The notes under the pieces are model-generated. The model was not told where the DNA came from and did not search any database. It saw only the letters and a list, made by a program, of their open reading frames with translations. A program made the translations under genes and the position numbers. From DASRJJ01 sp050730855 (GTDB lineage: Bacteria > Patescibacteriota > Saccharimonadia > Saccharimonadales > UBA4665), in contig JBOHNU010000004.1 of assembly GCA_050730855.1 (NCBI GenBank), positions 1-64,000 on the forward strand: a stretch of DNA of 64,000 nucleotides, in the 5' to 3' direction. Below, piece by piece: positions 34,784 through 43,844 of the stretch; the first letter of the stretch is position 1, and each line of letters opens with the position of its first letter.

Positions 34784-35902
34784 CTACTTTTGCTGTTGGG
34801 CAAAAAACTCGCGGACGTCCTTGAGCCAATTATCTGGGGCGGCCGCCACGGCGTAGTGGCCACCGTGGGGATACTCGGTCCAACGGACAATGTTGTGAGC
34901 GTCCTCGCCGTAGCGACGAATGGCGATGTCACCGTCTTGGAAAACGGCAACCGCCGTAGGCACGCCAGAGTTCGCTTTAGGCGCCCAAGCGGCTGGGTCG
35001 TGTGCGCCTTCGTAGTACATACGAATGCTCGACGCGGCAGTGCCGGTAAACCAATAAACCATAAAGTTTGTTATAAAGCGTTCCTCGCCAACTTCGCTTA
35101 CTTCCATAAGCTGCGTTATCCAAGCCATGAGGCCTGTCGGAGAATCCGAGATAGCGTAAGCAACCAAATGCGGCTGGTTTGACTGCAGTAAGTTAAAGCC
35201 AAACTTGACCTGCATAAACTCTTGCAGTACTTCTAGGCGCTTCTTTTCGGCGGGCGTAAAGGTGGCCAGGTCTTTCTCGCTAACTTCGCCCATCGGTATA
35301 AAGCCCATCGTTGCAGCATTTAAGTGCATGGCTGTAATTTTGTCAGGGGCGATGCGTCCCATTTCTGGCCCTATAATCGCACCGGCATCACCACCTTGAA
35401 TGGCAAATTTCTCGTAGCCTAGCGCCTCCATTAATTCGATCAGCGCCTTGCCCATGCGGTCGTGCGTCCAGCCAGCGTCCTTGGTTGGGCCGGAAAAGCC
35501 AAAGCCAGGAAGCGACGGAATAACGACGTCGAACGCGGGGTGGTCGCCTTTTGGATTGGTTAGCGGCTCAACCATATCCAAAAACTCAACGAACGAACCG
35601 GGCCAGCCGTGGATTAACATCAGCGGCGTCGCGCCAGCAACCTCAGATTTTGCATGCACGAAGTGGATATCCTGTCCGTCGATCTCGGTTATAAAGTGAG
35701 GTAACTTATTGAGTTCGGCCTCTTTTTTGCGCCAGTCGAAATCGCTCGCCTTTTTCACAAGCTGCTGCATCATCTTGGCCGACGGACCACCGTAGTCGTT
35801 GCCCTCGATGGTGCTTGGCCAAATGGTGTTGTCCAACCGCTCGCGCAGGTCTTTTAGCTGCGCCTCGGGCACGTTAATTTTGTATGGTTTGATTGTTGCC
35901 AT
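34784..35902 (-). CDS. Epoxide hydrolase family protein (second copy)
   Basis: 372 residues, paralogue of 4084-5241 with the same order: EHN domain (IKPYKINVPEAQLKDLRERL, FDWRKKEAELN), oxyanion motif HGWPGS, nucleophile Asp in GGDAGAIIG, late His in YPHGGHYA. Shine-Dalgarno GAGGAGGG. It lies downstream of an AraC gene and an amine oxidase on the same strand, so the module here is oxidase-AraC-epoxide hydrolase. The substrate is unknown. Confidence 0.9.
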   Translation of the reverse strand: MATIKPYKINVPEAQLKDLRERLDNTIWPSTIEGNDYGGPSAKMMQQLVKKASDFDWRKKEAELNKLPHFITEIDGQDIHFVHAKSEVAGATPLMLIHGWPGSFVEFLDMVEPLTNPKGDHPAFDVVIPSLPGFGFSGPTKDAGWTHDRMGKALIELMEALGYEKFAIQGGDAGAIIGPEMGRIAPDKITAMHLNAATMGFIPMGEVSEKDLATFTPAEKKRLEVLQEFMQVKFGFNLLQSNQPHLVAYAISDSPTGLMAWITQLMEVSEVGEERFITNFMVYWFTGTAASSIRMYYEGAHDPAAWAPKANSGVPTAVAVFQDGDIAIRRYGEDAHNIVRWTEYPHGGHYAVAAAPDNWLKDVREFFAQQQK

Positions 35903-35985
35903 AGTACCCTCCTCTGGGTGATTAATAATGACACACTCATTACACCAAAGAGGCAGGCCTCAGGTTTTGTAAAAAACCGACAATA

Positions 35986-36747
35986 TTACAGCATTGCCTG
36001 AGGGTAGGGGCTGTGGTGGTGCCGACCATCCATAACGCCAGTCTGGTGCAGCCAACTTTGGACACAATAAGGGCAGTTCGTTGGAGGAGCCTTAGCGCCC
36101 TGAGCGATTGCAGCGGGAGTGATGCCCATAATCCCTTTGAGCGATCTGGTCATGTGCGCTTGGTCGGTGTAACCAAGTGCGTGAGCAATGTCTACAATCC
36201 GCCGCCCCTGCCTAAGCAAATCCACCGCCGACTGCGCCCGCTGAACCTGCTGGATAAATTTCATGGTCATACCGGTGGTTTGCATAAAATGCCGCTGCAC
36301 CGAGCGTTCTGATGCGGCCATTGACTTGCCTTCTAGGATCCTGCCCACCAGCTTGTCGTTCTTCATGCTGCCGGTCTTGCGCAGTTTGCCCACGAATTCT
36401 TCGGCGTTATCGAAGGTAGGCACCTCAATTATCTCGCTCCCCAACCACACCTTGTTCTTACCGGCGCTCGGTAGCTCCACCCCATTGTTGAGCATTTTTG
36501 GCGCCGGGAAATCGGACAAAAAAGTATCTGGCTGGAAGGTGATATTCATGACCTCGGTGCCAGGCGGAAACTCCAGGGGAATGGGCTGGGTGATGGTACC
36601 TGTTAGCACCACTTGCGTCTGTCCATCGTATTTGATCACCAAAATATCCCAGCAGCAATCGGGCACCGTAACATCGGTGTTGCCATTGTAATCGCGGCGA
36701 TTGACACCTAGAATGTGTGGCGAATCAGAGAACCTAACTTCCTTCAC
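35986..36747 (-). CDS. AraC-family transcriptional regulator (second copy)
   Basis: 253 residues from GTG. N-terminal sensing domain (DITVPDCCWDILV-like region to about 100), C-terminal double HTH (SERSVQRHFMQTTGMTMKFI; IVDIAHALGYTDQAHMTRSL). The C-terminus carries a Cys/His-rich tail (NCPYCVQSW, HHHS). Related in design to 3333-4115. It starts 2 bp after the amine oxidase stop and precedes the epoxide hydrolase, which it probably controls. Confidence 0.87.
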   Translation of the reverse strand: MKEVRFSDSPHILGVNRRDYNGNTDVTVPDCCWDILVIKYDGQTQVVLTGTITQPIPLEFPPGTEVMNITFQPDTFLSDFPAPKMLNNGVELPSAGKNKVWLGSEIIEVPTFDNAEEFVGKLRKTGSMKNDKLVGRILEGKSMAASERSVQRHFMQTTGMTMKFIQQVQRAQSAVDLLRQGRRIVDIAHALGYTDQAHMTRSLKGIMGITPAAIAQGAKAPPTNCPYCVQSWLHQTGVMDGRHHHSPYPQAML

Positions 36748-36749
36748 GG

Positions 36750-38009
36750 CTAGGCTCCAGCCAACAACTTTACAACACGCTGACCACTTTCGATGGCGCC
36801 GTGTACGGTTGCATAGTTACCTGATGTGTTTGTAGCTTCGCCAGCTAAAAATAATCGCCCGTCAATTGGCTCGGCTAGCAGTGCATGCTCCTCTAAACCA
36901 ACGCCGACGGGGTGGTTGCTGTAAGCGCCGCGGATAAATTGGTTGGTGTCCCAACGCACCAGCCAGCTGTCTACTAGCTGGTCGCGGAGAGGGCGGTCAA
37001 TCATACTTTCCAGGTCGTCGATAACGGTGTCGAGCAGCGTTTCTTCATCCATGGCGGCAATTTTGTCGTGCCGTTTACCGCCCGCAAATCCAACCAACAC
37101 CTTGTGATTGCTGGCGCTTTGCCACCAGTTGCTGATTGTTTGCAGCGAGGCGCTCTCGCCGTCGGCCATGCGGAACAACTCGCGCACCAACTCGCCAGTT
37201 TTAAACAACAGCATATATTTGAGCGCGCGCCCCATTCCCAGCCGGCTAATCGCGCGTTGTTTGCTAGCCGGAAGCTCGGGTATAAATGTGATGACCCGAC
37301 TTTTTAGGACGCCAAGCGGGACTGTAACTACCACATGTTTGGCGAATAATCGTTCGTGATCGTCCAACGTGACGGCAATGAGGTCGGGGTCGGTCAGATC
37401 TACGGCGCGCACCACGGTGGACGTTTCGATACGGGTTTTACTGGCCAAAAAATCAATCAGCTGGCGGTAGCCGTGCGGCAAAACGTGGTTAGCTCCGTCA
37501 CCTGCGGTCAGACGGCACATCTCGCTGTAGGCGCCGCTGTCTAGCTTGTCGGCATCACCGGCCTCGTAGTCTCCCACGCTGTCGTTTACCAACTCCACCA
37601 CGCGGTGCGGCAATGCTGCGCCAAAAGCGGCGCTTATTTCGGATATGGGCACGCCAGGCCTACCGTTCTGCTCAACTAAATCGTTTAAACGCATGTACTG
37701 CGCATGCTCATGCGCGTTAATTTCATTGCCAACACGATCGATTAGCTTCGGCTTGCCGCCCACAGTGATGGCCGGCGCATGCAGTTGCTGGATATAATCC
37801 CAGGTGGCGATTTGACTGCCGTGGACAAATTCGGCGCCCAGTTCAATCGGATCACCCCAATCCACAGCAGTTTTAATCCGGCCGCCAATATAGTCCTGCG
37901 CCTCGAGCACCACAACATCGTGCCAGCCTGCCCGCGCCAGCTCGTGGGCAACAGTTAACCCAGCCGCTCCCGCGCCAACAACGATAACTTGGTGTATGTG
38001 TTTGGTCAT
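36750..38009 (-). CDS. Flavin-containing amine oxidase family protein
   Basis: 419 residues. Oxidises amines with FAD and oxygen, or a related reaction. N-terminal dinucleotide motif VVGAGAAGLTVAHELARAG (11-29), EAQDYIGGRIKT, FVHGSQ, and C-terminal FAD motif LFLAGEATNTSGNYATVHGA. No signal peptide. TACCAT lies 8 nt before the ATG. First gene of a probable operon with the AraC regulator and epoxide hydrolase. The substrate cannot be told. Confidence 0.9.
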   Translation of the reverse strand: MTKHIHQVIVVGAGAAGLTVAHELARAGWHDVVVLEAQDYIGGRIKTAVDWGDPIELGAEFVHGSQIATWDYIQQLHAPAITVGGKPKLIDRVGNEINAHEHAQYMRLNDLVEQNGRPGVPISEISAAFGAALPHRVVELVNDSVGDYEAGDADKLDSGAYSEMCRLTAGDGANHVLPHGYRQLIDFLASKTRIETSTVVRAVDLTDPDLIAVTLDDHERLFAKHVVVTVPLGVLKSRVITFIPELPASKQRAISRLGMGRALKYMLLFKTGELVRELFRMADGESASLQTISNWWQSASNHKVLVGFAGGKRHDKIAAMDEETLLDTVIDDLESMIDRPLRDQLVDSWLVRWDTNQFIRGAYSNHPVGVGLEEHALLAEPIDGRLFLAGEATNTSGNYATVHGAIESGQRVVKLLAGA

Positions 38010-38067
38010 CTCTTACTATGGTAGCAGCCCGGCTAGCGGGCTGCACTTACTTTTCTGTACCGACGAA

Positions 38068-38517
38068 TTACTTCATCGCTTGGGTTATTTCCTCTTCGGT
38101 CATGGGTTTTAGCAACTTTGCTACCCACCAGCGGTTGCCCTGCGGGTCATCAAAGCCGGAATCCAGGTTGCCCCAAGCCGTTTCGGTCGGCTCCATCACG
38201 CTTTTGGCTCCCTGCTTGAGTGCTGCATCGTACACCTTTTGCACGTCATCCGAATACACGTAGATGCTCCCTTTTCGTGCAGAAAAGTCACCATCGGATG
38301 CCTTTCCGATCATCACCACCGAATCGCCCAGCCGGAGTTCGGCATGAAATACCTTACCCTCCATTTTTGGCGCTTCGATAACCTCGGCGCCAAAAACTTG
38401 CTGTAAAAATTTGATCTGGGCTTCGACGTCTTCGACAACTAAATAGGGCGAGACGTCCTTGTTCCAATCGGGCTTGTACTTCTTCATACCGAACTCCTTT
38501 ACATCTTGCTTCTTCAT
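38068..38517 (-). CDS. VOC (glyoxalase/PhnB-like) family protein
   Basis: 149 residues; ATG 38487 would give 139. VOC fold as in PhnB-like proteins: PYLVVEDVEAQIKFLQQVFG, VFHAELRLGDSVVMIG, IYVYSDDVQKVYDAALKQGA and DPQGNRWWVAKL. These bind a metal and act on small molecules, or confer resistance. The function is not given by sequence. Confidence 0.83.
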   Translation of the reverse strand: MKKQDVKEFGMKKYKPDWNKDVSPYLVVEDVEAQIKFLQQVFGAEVIEAPKMEGKVFHAELRLGDSVVMIGKASDGDFSARKGSIYVYSDDVQKVYDAALKQGAKSVMEPTETAWGNLDSGFDDPQGNRWWVAKLLKPMTEEEITQAMK

Positions 38518-38666
38518 TTCCTTAGTATAACAGCGAGCTTATTGGATAATGCTAAAACAACAATGAAAGCGGCCGGTATTGGACCCGCGATCGTTATTGA
38601 TGCTGCACTCCTTACAAACATCGTAACTGACATCGCAACAAGCACACTCGGAAGCTGGGCTACTTT

Positions 38667-38768
38667 ATGGTGAACCACAGGGCGAGTCAGGTCGAAACCT
38701 TGTTTGAAATTTTAGAGAAGCTGGATTCGCAGCTGAAAGCGCTCGGAAATGTTAATATACGTATATGA
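38667..38768 (+). CDS. Possible 33-residue ORF, repeated further on
   Basis: ATG to TGA, 33 codons, with QVETLFEILEKLDSQLKALG. Its TGA overlaps the next start (ATGA). A diverged, start-less copy lies at 39424-39534. Probably a surviving gene end rather than a working peptide. 38518-38666 shows no other gene. Confidence 0.35.
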   Translation: MVNHRASQVETLFEILEKLDSQLKALGNVNIRI

Positions 38769-39334
38769 GAAAATTAATAGTGCAAGAATACTTTAGCCTT
38801 AACGGTTTTGTCGCCGACGCCACGAGTGGTCTGACCTTTACCCGCCCGTATGCGCGAGGCAAAGAGATTGACGCAGACGCCGGACATTTTCTTAATTCGA
38901 TTGATACAATCATCCTCGGCGAGGTCACATATCATATCTTTGCAAATATCTGGCCAGATCGCACAAATAATGATACCGCGATTGCTGATGCATTAAATGC
39001 AATACCTAAGCTAGTATTCTCCCAAAAACTCACCCAAGCCCCTTGGGGGAAGTGGGCTGCCGCAAAGGTGATTGCCGACAGGGCGGAAGAAAAACTATCG
39101 GTCCTCAAGCAGCAGCCCGGCAAAGATATGGTCGTTTGGGGCAGCATCTCACTAGCACAATCACTCATGGCGGCCGGACTCGTCGATGAGTACCAACTAC
39201 TCGTCTGCCCGGTCGCACTTGGCGAGGGGAAAAAATTGTTTGTAGGAGAGAAGGAAACAGCAATGAAACTCTTAGAGATAAAGACATACGATAGCGGACT
39301 CGCCCTCATGCGCTACGAACCCGTAAACTCCTAA
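38765..39334 (+). CDS. Dihydrofolate reductase family protein (RibD C-terminal-like)
   Basis: 189 residues of the DHFR/RibD-C superfamily: KLIVQEYFSLNGFVAD (3-18), IILGEVTYHIFANIWP, VWGSISLAQSLMAAGLVDEY and CPVALGEGKKLF. It probably binds NADPH and reduces a small substrate; it is not a classical folate enzyme. TAATAT lies exactly 6 nt before the ATG, a leaderless start. Confidence 0.85.
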   Translation: MRKLIVQEYFSLNGFVADATSGLTFTRPYARGKEIDADAGHFLNSIDTIILGEVTYHIFANIWPDRTNNDTAIADALNAIPKLVFSQKLTQAPWGKWAAAKVIADRAEEKLSVLKQQPGKDMVVWGSISLAQSLMAAGLVDEYQLLVCPVALGEGKKLFVGEKETAMKLLEIKTYDSGLALMRYEPVNS

Positions 39335-39423
39335 CGGGAAAGTTCTGCCGAGTATAAACCCGACCTCTACTCTTAAAGAACTCCGACTCTGTTCATCAAA
39401 AATGGTGAGCCTAACGAACTACT

Positions 39424-39534
39424 CAGGTCGAAACCTTGTTTGAGGTTTTAGAGGAGCTTGACCCGAAATTGAAGGCTTTGGGAGTAGTGGAAGTTAACAG
39501 TACAATGACCTATGTCGGCGAGAAAAACAATTAA
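39424..39534 (+). pseudogene. Gene fragment, diverged repeat of 38688-38744
   Basis: Open frame QVETLFEVLEELDPKLKALG... to TAA, with a stop instead of a start upstream. About 60 bp are close to the 38667 ORF (CAGGTCGAAACCTTGTTTGA in both). Looks like the 3' end of a lost gene. Confidence 0.5.
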
Positions 39535-39587
39535 TCTCAGCTATTGTTTGCCAACATCATTACTGATTGAATAGATGAATGCAGGCA

Positions 39588-40247
39588 ATGCAACTCAAGA
39601 TTACTCTTAAGTACTCTCGTCCCCAATATGGCGCAGAGTACTAATCCATCCCGGGGCAAGCTTTTGGGATCTGCACAGCACCATCCAAGATCTGTTCGGC
39701 TGGGAGGATTGTCATTTGCATAACTTTGAGCGAGCCTACAAGCGCAACGAGGATCGGCTATCTTTGAGATCCCGCATCCTAATGACTTTAGAAACCCGCT
39801 GAGAGAAGTGGGCTGGATGTTCGATCCCAGCATACCGAAAGACTACCGTCACGATGAACGCGAAGAACGGGTGTCTGATTGGCTAGCCGCCGAATACCCG
39901 TATCTCTGGTACACCTACTTCGGCGACAGCTGGGAACACGAAATTACTCTAGAGAAGATGGTCGACGTAAATTACACTTGCCAAATATTTAGTAGGAAAA
40001 CGACAAGGTCTCGAAGAGGACAACAGGTCATACAGCCTACCTGATTGCACAACGATAATCAAGGCTGCTAATAAACCCGGACAGCGAACTCTGGCAGGCG
40101 ATTCTGCGGGATGGAGGTAAGGCCAGAGCTGGGAAACTACTGGCCCGCGCGAAACAGGAGGCAGCAAGCAAGGCACCGGAACATATCCACTTTACCAACC
40201 CAAAAGAACGATATAAGGCTGCGCGAGCTATGGGCATGTTCGACTAG
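39588..40247 (+). pseudogene. Plasmid pRiA4b ORF-3-like gene, frameshifted
   Basis: A decayed member of the pRiA4b ORF-3 / IS1096 passenger-like family. In order over three frames: MQLKITLKYSRP, IWRRVLIHPGASFWDLH, DLFGWEDCHLHNFERA, then IFEIPHPNDFRN and GWMFDPSIP, YTYFGDSWEHEITLEKM, GKRQGLEEDNRSYSLPD. At least three frame changes (near 39627, 39765 and 39990) and one stop break it. A closing in-frame part ends HFTNPKERYKAARAMGMFD. Total length fits one gene of about 215 codons. Confidence 0.78.
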
Positions 40248-40257
40248 TATCATTCAA

Positions 40258-41127
40258 TTACTGCCCGATTTTCCAAACACCCTTTTCTCGGAACGCCGGA
40301 ACGGTTTGCCTCCGGGCGGCGTTGAGTAAAGTATTAGCCGATTCGCCTGATTTCTGGGCGTAGTCCGTTAACTTAACAATCTCTAGGCTCCTCAAGTACG
40401 CTAGCCTTTTATTAAGGGACTCCATAAGTGCCAGCGAAAGCAGCCGGTCGAATTTATCCGTGATTCGATTATCTTGGTAGTCTTTAAACGCCGGGTAGTA
40501 GTGATCACGCTTACCTTTGCTGCGGATAATAACTGATGGGTACCCGTGTAGCATGAGCTGCACGTTAATAAGTACACGTCCAATCCGGCCATTGCCATCG
40601 ACAAATGGGTGGATACGCTCAAACTCGAGATGAAAACGAGAGATTCTGTCTAGAAAGTATTGGTCGTGAGAACTCTCGTAATCAGCCAACAGATTATCCA
40701 GTAGTTGTTCTACATGCTCCGGCGCGGGCGCGATGTGCGTGCCGACACGCACAAACTCATTCGGCCGGCGGAACCTTCCAGCAATGTTATCGTCAATAGC
40801 GCCAATGAGCATTTTGTGAAGCAGTAAAGTAGTTTCTTTATCTGGTTTAATTTCTGGTTTGTTACGGATATATTCTGAAACACGAGCCAGGTTCTTGGCT
40901 TCAAACAGCTCCCGCACGCTCACATTTCGGGATACTTCCAGTTCTAGTAAGATTTTTTCGGTTTCTTGCAGAGTCAAGGTAGAATTTTCGATAGCATTAG
41001 AGTTATAGACAAGCTCCGGCAGCTCTGCCTCGTCGATCATGGCGAGCAACGATTCTTTGCCCGACTTCAACTCTTCAGACTCTTTTTTAAGCTGTTTGAT
41101 CCTAGCCTTGGTGTAATCGCTAATCAT
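40258..41127 (-). CDS. Fic family protein (second copy)
   Basis: 289 residues. Complete Fic motif HPFVDGNGRIGR (about 173-184). Before it an inhibitory motif SNAIEN (about 43-48; S/TxxxE-G/N), so also autoinhibited, probably AMP-transferring. The N-terminal part is a coiled coil (DYTKARIKQLKKESEELKSG). The C-terminal HTH-like end (EIVKLTDYAQKSGESANTLLNAARR) may bind DNA. TATACT lies 7 nt before the ATG. Paralogue of 8183-9346 only in core. Confidence 0.9.
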   Translation of the reverse strand: MISDYTKARIKQLKKESEELKSGKESLLAMIDEAELPELVYNSNAIENSTLTLQETEKILLELEVSRNVSVRELFEAKNLARVSEYIRNKPEIKPDKETTLLLHKMLIGAIDDNIAGRFRRPNEFVRVGTHIAPAPEHVEQLLDNLLADYESSHDQYFLDRISRFHLEFERIHPFVDGNGRIGRVLINVQLMLHGYPSVIIRSKGKRDHYYPAFKDYQDNRITDKFDRLLSLALMESLNKRLAYLRSLEIVKLTDYAQKSGESANTLLNAARRQTVPAFREKGVWKIGQ

Positions 41128-41163
41128 AGGATTGAGTATAATCTAATAACGCTTAAATGTCAA

Positions 41164-41207
41164 TAAATCGTTAATTTATGTTGTTATTACGAAATATTAA
41201 CGATTTA
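41164..41207. promoter_or_regulatory. Operator-like 12-bp inverted repeat upstream of Fic
   Basis: TAAATCGTTAAT (41164-41175) and ATTAACGATTTA (41196-41207) are perfectly complementary, about 40 bp upstream of the Fic start near the -35 zone. Confidence 0.6.
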
Positions 41208-41280
41208 CAGTACTACACTCATTGCTAGACGTTTAACCTGAGGGAAGTCGAAATAGTTAACAGGGCTGGCAAAGTGACCG

Positions 41281-41313
41281 AAAAGGCCTCCGCAATTGCG
41301 GAGGCCTTTTTCT
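41281..41313. terminator. Strong bidirectional terminator
   Basis: AAAAGGCCTCCGCAATTGCGGAGGCCTTTTT, a perfect palindrome with runs of A and T. Ends tRNA-Glu on the minus strand. Confidence 0.88.
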
Positions 41314-41351
41314 CATCTGTCAGAATTTCGATAAAATATAAAATCTTAATT

Positions 41352-41426
41352 TGGTGACCCCGCGGAGAGTCGAACTCCGGTTGCCGGGATGAAAACCCGG
41401 TGTCTTAACCGCTGGACGACGGGGCC
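41352..41426 (-). tRNA. tRNA-Glu(UUC)
   Basis: 75 nt, anticodon loop TTTTCAT (UUC), canonical T-loop TTCGACT and D-loop with GG, encoded ACCA. 41427-41595 shows no gene. Confidence 0.95.
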
Positions 41427-41595
41427 ACGCGCTTCGCTCCAATTTAACTCAACTTTAGAGTGCGAGGAGGCTTAGATTATACTAACACAACAGGGGTAAT
41501 AGCTCAAGCCCTGCCGCCGTATGTATCTTGCACTTAGTAACGATTTTCTATAAAGAAAATTTGGGTTCCGGGGGCTATAGCTTAAAATACGAGGC

Positions 41596-42321
41596 ATGGT
41601 TGAGCGCAAGCGGCGGTTCGTATCTGTTTTGTTGGTGGCTCTAGCCCTTATTGCCGGTGCGGCCTTCGTTGACTTACGCGCCCGGTTGACACCCGAGCCT
41701 CCAATAACTAATGCAAACACTACGGATGTTGCCCCGGAAGGTCAGCAGCTGGCAGCGGAAGCGCTCGGCTCGCTAGCCGTCAAGGGTCGCGCACCAAAGA
41801 CCGACTACGCTCGGTCGCAATTCGGCAAGATATGGGAAAAGGCCGGCTATTGCGACGTGCGCAACTACATACTTGCCCGCGATCTGGTCAACGTAAAAAC
41901 CGTCTCCGACAGCGACTGCACTGTGCTGGAGGGCGACCTAACCGACCCCTACACCGGCGAAACAATCCATTTTGTACGCGGGCCAAGCAGCAGCGCCAGC
42001 GTGCAGATCGACCACGTAGTGGCGCTTTCCGACGCCTGGCAAAAGGGGGCGCAACAAATGGAGTTGCCACAGCGGCAAAAATTTGCCAACGATCCTCTCA
42101 ACTTATTGGCCGTGGACGGCCCGGCGAACATCAAAAAAGGCGACAGCGACGCGGCCACTTGGCTGCCCACAAATAAGCCCTACCGCTGCCGCTATGTGGC
42201 GCGGCAGATCGCTGTCAAGCAAACCTACAATTTATGGGTGACAGAGGCCGAGCACGACGCCATGACTCAAGTGCTCAAGAGTTGCCCCGGACAGACTTTG
42301 CCGGTTGTCGAACTGCCGTGA
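41596..42321 (+). CDS. Secreted HNH nuclease (DUF1524/GmrSD-C-like)
   Basis: 241 residues. Signal/anchor helix (VSVLLVALALIAGAAFV, about 9-25). The outer domain has the DUF1524 nuclease pattern: VQIDHVVALSDAW (His-Asp-His core, about 139-151), FANDPLNLLAV, NIKKGDSDAATWLP. Four Cys could form disulfides. Ends TGA overlapping the ComEC start (GTGA). Linked with ComEC it probably degrades extracellular DNA for uptake. TAAAAT is 7 nt before the ATG. Confidence 0.88.
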   Translation: MVERKRRFVSVLLVALALIAGAAFVDLRARLTPEPPITNANTTDVAPEGQQLAAEALGSLAVKGRAPKTDYARSQFGKIWEKAGYCDVRNYILARDLVNVKTVSDSDCTVLEGDLTDPYTGETIHFVRGPSSSASVQIDHVVALSDAWQKGAQQMELPQRQKFANDPLNLLAVDGPANIKKGDSDAATWLPTNKPYRCRYVARQIAVKQTYNLWVTEAEHDAMTQVLKSCPGQTLPVVELP

Positions 42322-43796
42322 ACCAACAAACAGCGATGCGTAAAATCCACATCTCATGGCACATAGCCTGGGCAGCGCTTGGCGTTGTGGCCGGCGCGGC
42401 GCTAGCGCCAAAGCTGCCGCCGGTTTTTGCCGACACCGCTTGGATGGTTATCGGCTGCTCGGTATTGGTACCTGTGCTTATAAAGAGGAACGCCGCGCTG
42501 GTGCTAGCGGCGCTGGCCGCCGGTATGACGATAGGAGCGTGGCGCGGCGGACTGGAACGCTCGGCTCTAAATGATTACCAACAATACCTCGGCCAGACGG
42601 TAAAGATATCGGGCATGGTGGCCGAAGACGCTTCCTACGCTGTTGACGGCAGTATACGGCTGCGGCTAAAAGAGGTGAGTATTAACGATGCCGGACTGAC
42701 GGGTAAGGTTTGGGCGTCTTCCAGCTCAAAGCTGGAGATCAAGCGCGGCGACCAGATTGAGCTTTCCGGCTCCTTAAGCAAAGGTTTTGGCACCCTGCCA
42801 GCCGCTATGTACCGCGCCCAGGTGATCTCAGTTACCCGGCCGCACCCCGGCGATTTGGCTCGTCAGGCGCGTGATGAGTTTAGCGAAGGTGTACACCACG
42901 CCATCCCAAGCACAGAGAAGGCCGCCCTGGGCTTAGGCTTTCTAACCGGGCAAAAACAGGGGCTGCCAGAGCAGTTGGCCGAGCAAATCCGCACCGTAGG
43001 CCTGGCGCACGTAGTGGTGGCTAGCGGGTTTCACTTAACGCTGCTTGTCGGCTTTGTCCGGCGGCCATTTACACGCCTCTCCAAATACCTGGCTACCCTC
43101 ACAGGTGGACTAATGATCGGCGGGTTCAGCCTGGTAACGGGCTTTACGCCCTCGATGAGTCGCGCTGGCCTGGTTTCGGCCCTAAGCCTTCTGGCCTGGC
43201 ATTACGGTCGCGCCTTCCAGCCGGCGGTGCTTTTGGCGCTGGCGGCGGCCGTCACCGTGCTTATCAATCCGGCTTATGTGTGGGGCGACGCTGGCTGGGC
43301 CTTGTCCTTCGCTGCCTTTGCCGGAGTTATCATCCTGGCGCCGCTGATTCATCGTTATTTTTGGGGAAATAAAAAACCTTCGATACTCCGCAGCCTACTA
43401 ATCACCACCATCGCCGCACAGATTACCACCCTGCCTATCATCGCCTCTTTATTCCACCAGTACTCGCCCTACTCTTTGCTGGCCAATCTACTGGTGGTGC
43501 CCCTTGTGCCGCTGGCCATGCTGTTCACCTTTTTGGCCGGAATTGTCGGGCTGATTGCTCCGGGTATTGCCGTTTGGATCGGCTGGCCGGCGGGACTAAT
43601 CCTCACATACTGCACCGGTGTAATCAATTGGATCTCCGAGCTTCCCGGAGCTGCTAGCGAGGTAGAGATAGGCTCGACGACGGTAGCTACCGGCTACGTG
43701 TTAATCGTTCTGGCAACGCTCTATTTATGGCGAAAAACCGGCCACAATTTTCGCCAAAGCGACCAAAGCCAGGAAAGGGCGAATGTAAATACTTAA
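42318..43796 (+). CDS. comEC: ComEC/Rec2 DNA-uptake channel lacking the metallo-beta-lactamase domain
   Basis: About 493 residues from GTG 42318 (ATG 42336 also possible). DUF4131-like OB part (about 25-165) after two helices, then the Competence channel domain with LGFLTGQKQGLPEQLAEQIR, GLAHVVVASGFHLTLLVG, and many membrane helices (about ten). It ends at about the point where the DUF4131-Competence unit usually stops, so the C-terminal nuclease-like domain of classical ComEC (about 750 residues) is absent. The adjoining secreted nuclease may supply this role. Coupled to it by GTGA. Confidence 0.92.
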   Translation: MNQQTAMRKIHISWHIAWAALGVVAGAALAPKLPPVFADTAWMVIGCSVLVPVLIKRNAALVLAALAAGMTIGAWRGGLERSALNDYQQYLGQTVKISGMVAEDASYAVDGSIRLRLKEVSINDAGLTGKVWASSSSKLEIKRGDQIELSGSLSKGFGTLPAAMYRAQVISVTRPHPGDLARQARDEFSEGVHHAIPSTEKAALGLGFLTGQKQGLPEQLAEQIRTVGLAHVVVASGFHLTLLVGFVRRPFTRLSKYLATLTGGLMIGGFSLVTGFTPSMSRAGLVSALSLLAWHYGRAFQPAVLLALAAAVTVLINPAYVWGDAGWALSFAAFAGVIILAPLIHRYFWGNKKPSILRSLLITTIAAQITTLPIIASLFHQYSPYSLLANLLVVPLVPLAMLFTFLAGIVGLIAPGIAVWIGWPAGLILTYCTGVINWISELPGAASEVEIGSTTVATGYVLIVLATLYLWRKTGHNFRQSDQSQERANVNT

Positions 43797-43844
43797 AATT
43801 AAACATCTGCTAAAATGTTGACCTCCGACCCAGCTCGTAGTACC

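Noticed and set aside
42234..42317. Longer ComEC start
   Set aside because: It would place 28 more basic codons inside the secreted nuclease gene; GTG 42318 with GTGA overlap is the better start.
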